Source: Phialophora verrucosa (taxonomy: Eukaryota; Ascomycota; Eurotiomycetes; Chaetothyriales; Herpotrichiellaceae). Taken from it: 64,000 nt of DNA. This document shows positions 52,503 to 64,000 of the stretch, piece by piece. The translations under genes were made by a program, and so were the position numbers. The stretch is taken from assembly GCA_002099365.1 (NCBI GenBank), contig MSED01000007.1, positions 1,612,001 to 1,676,000 on the forward strand, read 5' to 3'. The notes beneath the pieces are model-generated. The model worked only from the letters and a program-made list of their open reading frames with translations. It was not told where the DNA came from and searched no databases. The number at the start of each line of letters is the position of its first letter. Positions within the stretch are counted from its first letter, which is position 1.

Positions 52503-53594
52503 GACAAACAGAATGGCTTCTCAGCTCTAGCGTTGAGCCGCATGTCAAAATCTACGAGATATGTCTGTCTTCAAGAGGTTGGCTTTGAGGAATTAGGCCA
52601 TCGAGCAGCTTCATGTCTTTATTCTCGTGAGGCTCCGGAACGGCATGTTTACCTCTGCAGCTGCATGGACTTGTATCCTAAAGGGAAGCTTGAATGCATG
52701 TCTTATCGGGCAGCCAGTCTTGTGGGCAGGCTTGTAAGGGAGGGTTGCCGTTGGAATACTTCGGGCGGGATCTTGCATGAGATAGCTCAAGGACATGGAT
52801 GGTCAGTAATTCAGCTTCGCAATGTCTACTCGAAGCGAGGGGTTAGCGGCGGCTCTAGTGAATGAGGCAGACTCGAGAATGAGGCTGCAACATCTGTTCC
52901 AGGCTCGATACTCAAGTCGTCCGTCGCCTTGTTCACCTGCACTCGGTCACAAACGAGCAAGGCGCAACTCGATTCGAACAGGTGTGGAAGCAACTATTGT
53001 TTTGCAAGATCGGAGCAAATGTCGAGTTGAATTCCAATCAGGGGGAGCTGGTGCCGAAGCTCAGCCCAACTTCTAACCCATGCGCAGGCCGCTGGCTGTC
53101 AAGTAAGCAGTCTTATCCCTGGTATATGGCAGTAATTAGTTCCTTCCAGCATGAGTACCAGTCTATATCATCTAAATCATGGATGCGGTTCCTACACGTA
53201 TGCCCCTGTTGGAGTGCGCAGACGTGGCTTGAAGCTCGGGAATAAAAAACATGTAGACTCTAGGCCCCAAGCAGCGAAGGCATGAGACATCCAAGGCACA
53301 AACTTCCTTTCAAACTATGAGCATTGTCATCGACCAAAGCGGCACTACCTGCAGCTTCCTGGGGTATCTGTGGTAACCCAACACCAGCCGACTAATCAGC
53401 GCCTTCGCTTTTCCAAGATAATGGCCATTCTTCCAACGAGCAGACCGTTCAACAACATATCAGAGCGTGACGCGCTGCCAGGTCGTCAGAATACTGTAGC
53501 CTCCCCTCCATATCGCCTCAGGTCCCAACTGATAACAGTAATAACCAAAAACTGAGACCTTTGCCATACCCAATTCGTGCATGAAAAGAATCGT
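52503..53594. other. Intergenic, 1.1 kb
   Basis: Upstream of DUF3176 and beyond the RAD21 3' end. Only short unsupported frames. Confidence 0.4.
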
Positions 53595-55480
53595 TTATGC
53601 CGCAGCAGCAACTTGCTGAGAAGCTGTGTTTGTGGTAGGGTCATCGCCAGGACTTGTCTCTGCCCAGGAACCCCACAAACCCCTCTTTGCTCTGATGCGC
53701 AGAGGTAGACCTATTGCCGTGTCACCCTGTTCGACCTTGATTGCGTCTTTGGTGGCCAAGACTAGCACCTCAAAGAACATCTTGGTCGCATCTTCCTTAC
53801 TCGTGCGCCCTTCCGGAACAAGATTCTGCAGGAGCACCGATTTCCTGGCTGGTGAAGAAGGATGAGCTCCGCCAGCGTCGCCAAGCCGGTCACGCAGAAG
53901 ATGAACTGCATGCTTCGTGCCGAGCGAGATAGGGCCACTATCCGCCGGATGAATAAGAGGCATGGTAGTGTCATCGAACGTGTCATCGCCACCGTGGATG
54001 CCTTCGTCATCTTCGCTTTGGACTATGTCTTCTAAAGCAGGGGTCTCTTCGGTGACAGGATGTGGTAGGAGGTCATCGGCGGCTGGTGTCAATGGACGAG
54101 CATCGTCAAGCTGAACTGCCTCGTCCTCGACTGCGTCCTCGGGGCCTTCCAGGCGCGGTGACTTCTCGCTGTGCTCATCCTCGCTCAATCCACCAATACC
54201 ACTGTCTCGTTTTCGCTTCCGCTCGCCAGATCTCAGGACTGTTTCGAAGGACAGCAAACCCTGGAGTTCAGGCGCCCAGTGCATTGAGCGGCCATCGTTG
54301 ATGGCATTTGTGGCGAAATCGCCATTCTTCTGCATGCTCATGAGCGTGAGAAGGAGTGGATCACGAGGGAGAAAAGATGGGGCCCGGAGAATCTTCGACC
54401 GATCCTCTGCTTGAGCTATGATTTGTTTGTTGTGAAGAACAGTTTCGGCGTCTGGAGCGATGGGCTTCTGTTTCCGGATCCTTTGTCGTTGCTGCGCGGC
54501 GGCCTCGATCTCTTCTTCTTCCTCCTCCAATGGGTTCTGGAAACTCCGATCAAGTTCGTGAAGGAGATTCGGATCTGCCTCTGATAGTGGAGACTCTGTG
54601 TCTCTTGGTCGCCCCGCGTCTTCAGCAGCCTGTCGTAGTTGCAGAGTCTCATCATCTCCGGACATAAGAGGCTCTTCATCGCCAGCGAGTGGTAGCGTAT
54701 TATCAGCCATCTGGATATCGGGCTGATCTGACATGGGGACATCTTGATCAAAATCTAGGTTGAGGCCATCTTCGTCATCATGCAGCAGACCTTCTTCACC
54801 GAAGATCGTATCTTCGGCAGGTTTCGGAGTGGAAACATTCCGCCCGACGTTGATGCTGACTGTGGTATCATTCATGGCCATGTCATCGCCACCGGTGAAG
54901 TCAAGGTTGAGATCATCATCATTGTACAGGGGCTCCTCGCCTGGAGTGAGCATCGATTGGGTACTGGTCTGCTGAGGGTTTAACGAGCTGGTCCAGTCTT
55001 CCTCCATGTCTTGGGTCTGGCCGTCTGTGATGGCTGGCTGTTGAGTCATGTTGAGGGTGAATTCCATACTTGCGAACAAGTCATCGATGGTAAGAAGCTC
55101 CGGTAGGTTGAGATCGACAGCGGACGTAGCATTAGCAGGAAGATCGTGATTATTAGTCGACTTAAAGGTCTGTAACCCAGTTAGAATGCGACGTCGTGCG
55201 ATGGCGGTGAATATACCATGCGGATCTTGAGAAGCGCCTCATTGCAGTCGTCGAGCAGATACCGCGCCTTTCGCCCGTAGATGCGCACAACACCTAGCAT
55301 GAGCTGCCCGCTCAGGCGCAGCGCCATGGGTTCGTGTCCCCGATCGACGATTGCGCCGACGCTGCTCTGGATATCTGACTGCAGGATCTGCGACTTGGAG
55401 AGCTTGCGCTCGACATTGGCAGCGAGCCAGACTCGAGCCAGCGGCCCGGTCTTGGCCAGTAGCTGCTCCGAATAAAACAT
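53595..55480 (-). CDS. RAD21: Cohesin kleisin subunit RAD21/MCD1/SCC1
   Basis: Exons 55480..55217 and 55169..53595 (47-nt intron) give 612 residues. The N-terminal Rad21/Rec8 domain begins MFYSEQLLAKTGPLARVWLAAN and holds ALRLSGQLMLGVVRIYGRKARYLLDDCNEALLKIRM (SMC3-binding helices). The middle is acidic and disordered. The C-terminal winged-helix domain (about 540-600; DATKMFFEVLVLATKDAIKVEQ, RAKRGLWGSW) binds the SMC1 head. The intron falls right after the N-domain. Mitotic RAD21 rather than meiotic REC8 is favoured by the N-terminal wording, not proven. The kleisin closes the cohesin ring and is cut by separase. Upstream (730 bp) is the divergent PMR1. Confidence 0.93.
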
Positions 55481-56210
55481 GGTGGGCGAGAGGGAAGATT
55501 AGCGATTCGTGCAGTCGCTCAGAAGGACATTGGGGGGAGTTGGGAAGCGGACAAGTGGGAGCGGGAGGGGAGGCAGGTCGACGCGTCGAAAGTGAGTGCT
55601 TTTGTTTTCGTGGCGCGCGCGGTGATTTAAGCCAGAAGTGATATCTAGAAGAACCAAAAGGATGATGAGTGGGATATCGGCATGGAAGAAACGGCGCGTT
55701 GAGGCCGTGGGAGGAATGTGAGTGGTGACGGTAGAGTCAACGGAGGGAGAGGCTGGCGGTGGTTTGTGTTGTCAAATGAATGAAGGAGTGGCAGAAGTGG
55801 CTGGGGGCCGCTGCTCGATGATGTGTTTGGCAGCCAGTTTCGAGTCCGATCGCGCCTCGGCTGACCTTCCCCCCAGCAAGCTCCACAATGCCGTCCGGAA
55901 GCGGAAACCGCAAGATTTCGATGCGGCCGGGCGGTTGCGCAGAGAGGAGCGCAATCTCAATAATCTCAAAGCCACTCCTGTTCTCTGCTACTCGGACACA
56001 CGCCACTGCAGCAGAACGCTCTCTTCGTGAAGTTGACAAGGCGGATTCATATTGTTCTTCTCATTATAATAACAGTATCACCGCTACTGGGCTAGTCGAC
56101 TTGCCGGCCTCGGCCAGCACACCGTCTCCTCGCCGTCATTCATACAACTCTCTGGGGGTTGCATTGTTGGAGGATGGAGTCGCGGTCGCTAATGTAGCTG
56201 CGATGCAATC
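55481..56210. promoter_or_regulatory. RAD21/PMR1 divergent intergenic region
   Basis: 730 bp holding both promoters; GA-rich next to RAD21. No further gene supported. Confidence 0.45.
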
Positions 56211-59200
56211 ATGTCAACATTACTACCGGTCTTCAACGCAGAGTCTCAAGCGAACAGACCGCGCAGTCCAAATCCGCACTATGCTTCCACGTCCTCGTCG
56301 ATAACCTCCTCTTACTCTCTCCTCACTCCCCTACAGACGGCCGAACGGTTGCAGACCTCTATCACACAAGGTCTCCTGCAGACTGAAGCGCATGCACGAC
56401 TTGCAAAAGATGGGCCCAATGAACTCCCGCATGAAGAGGAGGAGCCACTATGGTTGAGGTTCCTGAAGCAGTTCAAGGAAACACTTATACTCCTTCTTCT
56501 CGCCTCGGCTGCAATTTCACTTTTCATCGGTAACAAAGACGATGCTGTCAGTATCGCCCTTGCTGTCATGATTGTTGTTACCGTCGGCTTTGTGCAGGAG
56601 TACCGCTCGGAGAAGTCGTTGGAAGCCTTGAACAAGTTGGTCCCCCATTTCGCCCATGTCAGACGTCCGGCCCCCAAGCGCACGATCAGGAGTCATATTG
56701 GTGAGAACGATGCGATCGAGATGGAGCCATTGGGGAATGGGAATGCCATTCCACCCGAAGAGAAGACATCTACCACAATCCCAGCCTCTCAGCTAGTCCC
56801 TGGCGATCTGGTCATTTTCTCTACTGGCGACCGCATCCCCGCCGACATTCGAATCACGCATTCTGCCGAGCTGACCATCGACGAGTCGAATCTCACTGGC
56901 GAGAATGAGCCCGTGGAGAAACATGCCGCCGCTCTTGAGCGAAACACGCCCCATCATGAACATCATGGCACTCCCGAGCCATATAATGCCGCAGGCACGG
57001 TTGGCGCTGATGTGCGCTTGAACGAACAACACAACATTGCATTCATGGGTACATTGGTAAGGTCAGGCCACGGCGAAGGGATCGTGATTGCAACGGGGGG
57101 AAAGACGGAGTTTGGGACAATCTCCCTGTCGCTTCAAGAGATTGAAGCTCCACGGACACCTCTACAACAGTCAATGGACTTGCTTGGGAAGCAACTCAGC
57201 TACATGTCGTTCGTTGTCATTGGCATCATCATCATAATTGGTCTGCTTCAGGGCAAGCAGCTGTTGGACCTGTTCACGATTGGAGTGTCTCTGGCTGTAG
57301 CGGCAATTCCCGAGGGGCTGCCCATCATTGTCACCGTCACACTTGCACTTGGAGTACTGCGAATGGCAAAGAGAGGAGCTATTGTCCGCAAGCTACCAAG
57401 CGTTGAAACACTTGGCTCGGTCAACGTGGTTTGCAGCGATAAAACCGGGACACTGACCCTCAACCATATGACGGTCACAAAACTGTGGCATTTTGACATC
57501 AGCAAACCAGTCCCCATTGACCCGACCGCACAGCTCTCGGCCGCCACGAAGACTATTCTCCGCATCGGTAACATCGCCAACAACGGCCGCCTTGCCCAAA
57601 ATGCGTCTGGAACGCCAGCAACTGCCGCCTCCGCTGCGGTGCTCTCTTCTACCAGAGACAGATCCTCGACCGTGACAAAGAGCAGGTGGCTAGGCCAGCC
57701 AACAGACATCGCCATGCTAGATATGATGGATGCCCATGGTGAGGATGATATTCGCGAGCAGATTGGCCCCCGAACAAGTGAAACCCCGTTCAGCTCGGAG
57801 AGAAAGTGGATGGGCGTGGTCATTGGCAGTGCTCTTGGTGAGATGGCCAATGGTTATGGGCTTGGTTCCGAGACTGCTTACATCAAAGGCTCGCTCGAGC
57901 AAATTCTGAGTCGATCAGACACGTACTTGACGAAGGACGGACGAGAGGTTGTGCTCGATGAGCGTGGGCGAAAAGAGGCCAATGCAGCCGCTCAAGCAAT
58001 GGCGGAAGAAGGTCTCAGAGTCATTGCGTTTGCGAGTGGCGTATTAAGGAACCAGACGCGGCAAAGCAGCAGAAGCTCTACACCGGGGCTTGGGGCGAAG
58101 AAACCGAGCGAGCAGCAGACAGACACCTTCACCGGTCTATGCTTTGCTGGTCTAGTTGGCATGAACGACCCGCCAAGGAAGGATGTTAACAGGTCCATTC
58201 GGCGGCTAATGAACGGCGGGGTCAAGGTCATCATGATCACCGGTGACGCTGAGACGACCGCAGTGGCAATTGCAAAGAATCTTGGGATGCCCATCAATCC
58301 AGCCTCATCGGGCGCAAGATCCGTCATGCGCGGTGACGAGCTGGACCGAATGTCGGAGCAGGAACTTTCCGAAGCAATTGCCAAGACAAACATTTTTGCT
58401 CGTACCAGCCCTGACCACAAGATGAAGATCATTCGGGCTCTTCAGGCTCGGGGAGATGTGGTTGCAATGACGGGCGACGGAGTCAATGATGCGCCTGCAC
58501 TAAAGAAGGCTGACATCGGAATTGCGATGGGAATGCTGGGAACCGACGTGGCCAAGGAGGCGGCTGACATGATCCTTACTGATGACGACTTCTCGACCAT
58601 TCTGCGAGCCATCGAACAGGGCAAGGGTATCTTTTTCAACATACAGAACTTCATCACGTTTCAACTGAGCACGAGCGTTGCCGCTCTGAGTTTGGTCCTC
58701 CTCAGCACGATGTTTGGTTTTAAGAATCCGCTGAATGCCATGCAGATTCTTTGGATCAGTAAGTCACCCTTTATATTCATCCACGCGTTCGTCGCTAATC
58801 TGCTTAGATATTCTTATGGATGGCCCTCCTGCTCAATCACTTGGTGTCGAACCCGTTGATCCTCGAGTCATGACGCAGCCACCACGCCCTCGCAATGCGA
58901 ACGTGCTCACCAAACGCCTCATCCGCCGTGTACTCACTTCTGCTTCCATTATTATGATGGGCACTCTGTTCATATACCTGCGAGAAATGGTCGACGTCGA
59001 CGATCCAAACGTTGACCCTACCCTGATCAACGAGACACCGCTCCGCATCCGCACCGTCACCAAGCGTGACACCACCATGACATTCACGACATTCGTCCTT
59101 TTCGACATGTTCAACGCGCTCACATGCCGCTCGGAGACCAAGTCCGTACTGTTCGGCGAAATCAAACTTTTCGGCAACAAAATGTTCAACTACGCTGTGG

Positions 59201-59406
59201 CCGGCAGTCTCGCGGGCCAACTCTGTGTCATATATTTGCCATTTTTGCAGCGTGTGTTTCAGACCGAGGCACTAACTCTGTGGGATCTGTTCTCCCTCGT
59301 GTGCATGACCAGCACTGTCTGGTTGGCCGATGAGGTTAGAAAGTGGGCTGAGAGGAGAAGGAGTTCGGGACGCTTGCCGAGCGTTGGGTATTCGGCAAAT
59401 GTATAG
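56211..59406 (+). CDS. PMR1: PMR1-type Ca2+/Mn2+ P-type ATPase (SPCA)
   Basis: Exons 56211..58758 and 58808..59406 (49-nt intron) give 1048 residues. Landmarks: actuator DESNLTGENEP, PEGLPI in helix 4, phosphorylation motif CSDKTGTLT with D410, nucleotide domain, MITGDAETTAVAIAKNLG, hinge TGDGVNDAPALKKADIGIAMG, and helix 6 NILMDGPPAQSLGVEP. Only the single (site II) set of transport carboxylates, as in Golgi SPCA pumps, is expected from this wording. The cytosolic N-terminus is Ser-rich (about 60 residues). The pump loads Ca2+ and Mn2+ into the Golgi for glycosylation and secretion. The intron splits the Asn of NILMDG. The ATG at 56211 follows another short frame in the leader. Confidence 0.94.
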
Positions 59407-59786
59407 GCAGTGGCCGAGTATGTGTGTGTATGGCTGGCTGCATACGGCTGTGTATAGAGTATAGAGACCATAGTGTCATCATCAAACCCGTATACATCCT
59501 ACCAACGAATTCACTGGATACAAGCAAGGCTGCGATAATTGACGTGCTCCGATTGGACGATCTGAGGTCAAAACCGTATCTAAAACCTTGCATCTTCCAT
59601 GACAAATTGAAGTTGTCGCTCGATCAAATCAGCGGAAGTAAGACGTGGGGAGTCCATCTTTGTCCGCCAGATTCCCGGAGCGAGCCGCCAAAAGTTTGTC
59701 TTCCAATATCGGCACAACACCGCACAGGCGAATTGCTTTTTTGAAAGCGAGATCTCAACCGCAGAAGAGTTTCTTTCCGGCACGAG
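59407..59786. other. Intergenic, PMR1 to FMN1
   Basis: 380 bp between tandem genes. Nothing recognisable. Confidence 0.4.
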
Positions 59787-60802
59787 ATGCGACCAGACGG
59801 CCCCCGCGACCCCTATGCCGGGCCAGAGTCAGGGCCCGAAACGCCTTTTCCAATAAAGCTATCTGGGCCGGTGATAAAAGGCTTCGGACGGGGAAGTAAA
59901 GAGGTGAGCGTCACCTTTCCGTGGTTCCATCCCCCTGCTTTTGCACTGTTCCTGTGGATGGTCGAAGAACAGAGGGCAGACTCTTGGGATCAGGGCACGG
60001 CCCTGCTCGGTGACGAAAGCCGTCTTCTGCCCATCACAGGTGGATTGGGTCGGCGATGGGAAAGGCTCGGCGAGGGTGACACGATGGGTGGCAGACTCGG
60101 CGCCAGAGCATTGGAATCTCTTCTTCCTCGTTTTCCGGTCGGCGGGTCGAGATGGCGTCTGGAGCTGCTCCTTTGACCCAACATCGGTTCTCCGTCTCGA
60201 CTGATGTCTTAGGGCTGTTGTGCTTGCTCAGCACGATGAATGGCCCTTTCATTGCCCTTCCCGACTGGTTTTCACTCAAGGTTAGCATAGTCCGCCGTCA
60301 CTAATCCTCGTTGTTTCCATACGTATAGCTCGGCATCCCCACGGCCAACATCCCGCCTGAAGGGCTCGCGTCCTACCCCGACCTTCCCAGCGGCGTTTAC
60401 TACGGCTTCGTCGGCCTCTCGCTCTCGACCTCTCCGGACACGACTTCGACCTCGATCGAGATATACCCGGCTGTGCTGAGCATCGGCTACAACCCCTTCT
60501 ACAAGAACACCGTCCGATCCGTCGAGATCCACATCTTGCACGAGTTTACCCATGATTTCTACGGCGCGGCACTGAATCTGCTGGTGTTGGGCTACATACG
60601 GCCGGAGTATGATTACGTCAGTTTGGAGGCGCTTGTGGATGATATCAGGATTGATTGCGAGGTCGCGAGGCGGAGCCTGGAACGGGAGGCTTATGCAGCG
60701 TATAAGGCGGACGGGGAATGGAGAGCGTGGTTGAAAGATTTTAAGTGGATGGACAGCGTCGACACGAAGCGGGTGGAGAAGGAGGTCTTGAAGAACGATT
60801 GA
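59787..60802 (+). CDS. FMN1: Riboflavin kinase (flavokinase)
   Basis: Exons 59787..59903 and 60329..60802 give 196 residues. PFPIKLSGPVIKGFGRGSKE joins LGIPTANIPPEG across the splice: the GRGSKxLGxPTAN motif binds ATP/Mg. Then YYGFVGL, AVLSIGYNPFYKNTVRSVEIHILHEF (catalytic Glu region), DFYGAALNLLVLGYIRPEYDYVSLEALVDDI. It converts riboflavin to FMN with ATP. The intron is 425 nt, far above the 45-61 nt norm here. Read-through of the donor gives a non-conserved 90-residue tail. The fixed family motif at the junction leaves little doubt about the splice. Convergent with acuK. Confidence 0.93.
59904..60328 (+). other. 425-nt intron of FMN1
   Basis: Donor GTGAGC after GSKE, acceptor CGTATAG before LGIPTAN. 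Unusually long for this locus. I see no inner conserved exon. Confidence 0.75.
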
Positions 60803-61159
60803 GAGCACGATGGATGGACTACGATGATCGACGTGCAGAGATGAACCTCTGGAGGCAGCGGCCGGCGCACGAAGTTCTTCTTACCGATAGACAACCCTAA
60901 GATCTTATATCCAGATGGCGCTGAGGTCCGCCTTGAGGCCACAAACAACCACTCAACACATTCTCAATGATGGCCTCAACTTATACAAACTTGTGCTGCG
61001 ATTATACTCTCATGGGCCGGTGAACCTCTCCATCAGCTCATCGCCAGTGGGAGTCGGACAGAACCTTCGCAAAACCCCCTTTTTCCACGCAATATGCCGT
61101 TCCCCACCGTTTTCCGAGCGGTACATGGTCAATCATGAAATGTACTGACTTTTGGCCGC
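60803..61159. other. Convergent 3' spacer
   Basis: 357 bp between FMN1 and acuK ends; nothing supported. Confidence 0.4.
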
Positions 61160-63345
61160 CTATATACAAGGCAAAAACTACTTCAGGTTAGCATGATCCG
61201 GTTGAGCTTCGGGGGAACTTACATTCATAACGATCAGCATGGGTATATCGAACACGTCCCGCTTGACTGTCCAGCAGTATGTGCAATCGACTTTCCCGTC
61301 AGCAGAACCAAGTTTCTGCATTCCCTTTTCGCCGGAGATGCCATCGCGTTCCCGCTTCAGGTCGCGCCGTGAGATGGCGCCGTCCTGCCGGCGCAGCTCT
61401 GCACTTCGACCGTCTGGGTCACGTGCGTCAGCCTCCGCATTGAGGTTTTGTGCGAGCTCATCGTCCTTGGTGCGGTATTTCAGTAGTTTCCCCCGGCCAC
61501 AGACACTGCCTCGACTGTCTCCGAATGCAAGTCTTGCGAAATCTTCGTAGAATTGAACCACCGAGTCGTCGTCGAGCAGCTCGGCAAGAAATACAGGCTG
61601 CTGCCGTTTCTCGCCATTCTCACCTTCCGGAGCCGTTCTTTGTGTCGGAGTGTTCGTTCCAGTTTGTCGTGCTGTGTTGGTGCCAGACCCAGCAGCAGGC
61701 GTTTGGCCAGAATGACCTCTGTTGACGTTGAGATTGGGCGCTCGGCCCAGCAGCACATTCTTCGTCCACCCAGTCAAGATCTGGAACTCTTTGCCCACGG
61801 CAGCAACTTCCCCGGTTCTCCTCGCCACGATGGTCGGCGTCCCGACGCCTTCGATGAACCCTTCGTATTCCCACAATGTCCGCTGAAAGCATTTTTCCAT
61901 AAATATTAGATCCTCCCTGTTGAGGGTCTTCGTGGTCGCAATAAACGAAGGCCGGATTGATGCCAACGACTTGGCTATGGTAAGTGTCTTGGAAGGATGT
62001 GCGGCAAATCGCTTTTGTAGATAGGCAATGAAACTGTGGAAGCCCGAGGTGTAAGGGTACGGCTGAGTAACGGCGGTATAGATGGAAGACGGATCTCTAG
62101 GCCGCTTCAAAGCCTTGACCGGCAATTGGGATTTGGCTTTCAGCTGGGGCGTGGAGATTGGAGCAGGTTGCCGAGAATTGCGATGTTCTAGTGTTCCGGA
62201 TGATTGATGAACTGGGCCCCCTTCCATCGCAGGGGGAGGAATCTGTAGCCCTTGACTAGTCAGTAACGGGGAGTCCTCGAATTTGACGGCGTTGCCCGGT
62301 GTGCCATTCGTATCCGGAGAAGTCCAATGCGTCGCATTAGACTCTATGGCAAATGCGTTCGGCGCCATATGCCGACCATGCGCCCCGTACGGGTCAGTCC
62401 CATTCGACCAATCTGGCAGTATCGTCTCGTTATAGATCTGCTGTCGAGCTGTCGGGCTCTCGCTGAAGCTGCCGAACGGCATGCGGTACTGCTGCGTCAT
62501 CGAACCGCTCCGTGTCGCGGTGTCAGAAGGAGGGGTGTCGCCCGCATTCGTTGCCATATGGCCCAGCATCCCGAACTCAAGCGCACCATAATGGTTCCCA
62601 AAATTCATGCTGGCCAGGTCAAAATTCATTATGGGCTCCTCGAATATCGGCCCTGGCCAACCAGTACCGCCCAGATTGCTCGTAACACTCTGGTCAGGGC
62701 CAATCACGGGACTGTGCAATGGAACCTGTGACGCGACGTTCGGAAAATTCGTGCCCAATGGGGACTGCTGGGCAAAGCTGTTGGAGCTCATGCTTCGCTC
62801 GGTGATCAGCGGAGGAGGCATCTGCGAAGGAGCCTGAAAGTTGGTAAAGTTCTGTGGTTGCGGGAAGAATGGTTGCTGGGGTGGCGTTTCGCTGCTCACT
62901 GTCGAGGGTAGTTTTCCGGAATGGTTGAACAGGTTTCCGCCGACTCCAGGCATGAGAGCTTCGTTTGGCGCATCGTGCAAATACTTTGCCTTCTTCCTGA
63001 CTCCATCCTGACAAGCATCCTGTAGACCTCGTTTGATACATCTCTGACATGGTCGCTCGTCGCCTGGCGAAAAGTGTCAGCCGCGGCGAATAACAATTAG
63101 TGCGCAGTTGACGTTCACCTACCACAAGTCAGATGAGCACGCTGACAGGCAAAGCATGCTCTGCGCGCCTTCTTCCTACGAGGGCGAGAAGGATCCTTGG
63201 GATTGGTTGACTTGGCTCCGTTCTGCTGCTTGGTGTTGCCTTCCTTGCCCGGACCTTCTGCCATGTTCTCCGGCACCTGTTCGGTTCCACTGTCCTCGGG
63301 GGAGCCCGAATGAGAGTGGCCATCCTCAACATCTGAGGCCGCCAT
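61160..63345 (-). CDS. acuK: Zn2Cys6 transcriptional activator of gluconeogenesis (acuK/ERT1 type)
   Basis: Three exons: 63345..63123, 63063..61223 and a last one of 18 nt, 61177..61160, give 693 residues. The zinc cluster is at 64-92: Cys 64, 67, 74, 80, 83 and 92 (spacing 2-6-5-2-8), with [20 protein letters not shown] and then IKRGLQDACQDGVRKKAKYLHD. The first intron splits the cluster after the third Cys. The middle is Pro/Ser/Gln-rich. A PAS-like domain lies at about 455-520 (EDLIFMEKCFQRTLWEYEGF, FQILTGWT). The C-terminus reads DCTYCWTVKRDVFDIPMLIVMN then FLPCI, matching the family end exactly. It activates PEP carboxykinase and fructose-bisphosphatase genes on non-fermentable carbon in Aspergillus and yeast. 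Confidence 0.93.
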
Positions 63346-64000
63346 GTTGTTATAAGCAGACCATCAATGGGATGTCAAAACACGCAGGGACGCAGAAGGT
63401 GGCTCGCACAAGGACAACCACGGTCACACGATCCGAAAAGCCTTCTGCCAAGGAGGGAATGGCGACCGACTGATAGTTCCCAGAGGCAGATCTCCTGTGC
63501 CTTGCAGATATTCAGTGTCTCAGCTCCTTGGTCCGCAAGCCCCCTATGGGGACCAGGCACTTGGTTCGTGGATGGCGGCGCAGTGAAGCGAGTTCGCGTG
63601 AGTCGATCGTTCCGTAGACGGTCTGCGCCAGATCGAATGTGGTGGGAAATGGCCTGTTTCCAGTCAAGATAGACAATGAGGTCAACAACAGACGTCGTGC
63701 GACTCGGTTCAGGTATGACAAAGGGAGTAATCTCCCTGATGGTCTGCTTCTGGACACTTGGTAGGACACAGTGATATGCGGGTGGCTTGGAACCAGCGGA
63801 TGCGCGCTGATTGTAGCGGATAGCGGAGGACTCGTTCTTCAGGAGCAGTATGAGGGTTCGTCTGGGCGAGGGAGGTCGAGTCGGAGGAATACCAGCACGA
63901 CGGGGATTGATCCAGGAGTGGGTGCGCGATTGTTGTGAGCTGCAGATTCGTGAGTGCGGGCAGGGTTCGTGTGCCGCAGTTTGCGAGTTTAGCGCAGCTC
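63346..64000 (-). promoter_or_regulatory. acuK promoter and leader region
   Basis: 655 bp upstream of the acuK start up to the window edge. Minus-strand short frames (61 and 85 codons) could be uORFs or chance. No other gene supported. Confidence 0.35.

Noticed and set aside
59787..60176. 129-codon continuous frame beginning at the FMN1 start
   Set aside because: It only reads through the FMN1 donor; the conserved GSKE-LGIPTAN junction shows that the downstream part is intron.

Overview
The window reads as a nuclear chromosome segment from a filamentous ascomycete (Pezizomycotina). It has dense intron-poor genes on both strands, short introns (mostly 45-61 nt with GT..AG ends), untranslated spacers of 0.2-1.2 kb, and family members restricted to or typical of these fungi: an acuK/ERT1 regulator, DUF3433 and DUF3176 membrane proteins, an RCR protein, a fibroin-3-like protein, a GH128 wall glucanase and a Dal5-type permease. 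A Dothideomycete (Capnodiales-like) or a relative is my guess, but the sequence alone does not settle it. I found no rRNA, tRNA, CRISPR, viral or intact transposon sequence.

Layout. 0-9 kb: nuclear FKBP proline isomerase (FPR4 type, minus) divergent from the translesion polymerase REV1, then an NDR-type AGC kinase whose reading frame is cut by one in-frame TAG. 9-21 kb: accessory stretch with an Old Yellow Enzyme flavoprotein, a fungal transcription-factor-domain protein, 5.1 kb with no recognisable gene, and a Dal5-family permease broken by two single-base homopolymer shifts. 21-26 kb: ARL8 GTPase, RCR protein and fibroin-3-like protein, the last two both single-span membrane proteins with PPxY tails. 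27-34 kb: TAF1 (TFIID), TGS1 cap hypermethylase and RED spliceosomal protein. 35-42 kb: GH128-type wall protein and a large DUF3433 membrane protein. 42-50 kb: Mgr3-like mitochondrial TPR protein, HMCES/SRAP protein, an LRR-like hypothetical protein, mitoribosomal protein mL60 and tafazzin. 50-56 kb: DUF3176 membrane protein in two overlapping frames, and cohesin RAD21. 56-64 kb: PMR1 Ca/Mn pump, riboflavin kinase FMN1 and the gluconeogenesis regulator acuK/ERT1.

Most genes are ordinary housekeeping genes, and several sit head-to-head with related partners: TGS1 with RED (snRNP/splicing), mL60 with tafazzin (mitochondria), Mgr3-like with HMCES, FPR4 with REV1. I see no clear undescribed multi-gene system. 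The points most worth a second look are the nonsense codon in subdomain IX of the kinase, the adjacent PPxY membrane proteins that could act as Rsp5/NEDD4 ligase adaptors, the two PIP-like motifs in the HMCES protein, and two outlier introns (410 and 425 nt) in TAF1 and FMN1. Intron and exon borders were read by eye from splice signals and protein continuity, so single-base errors are possible.
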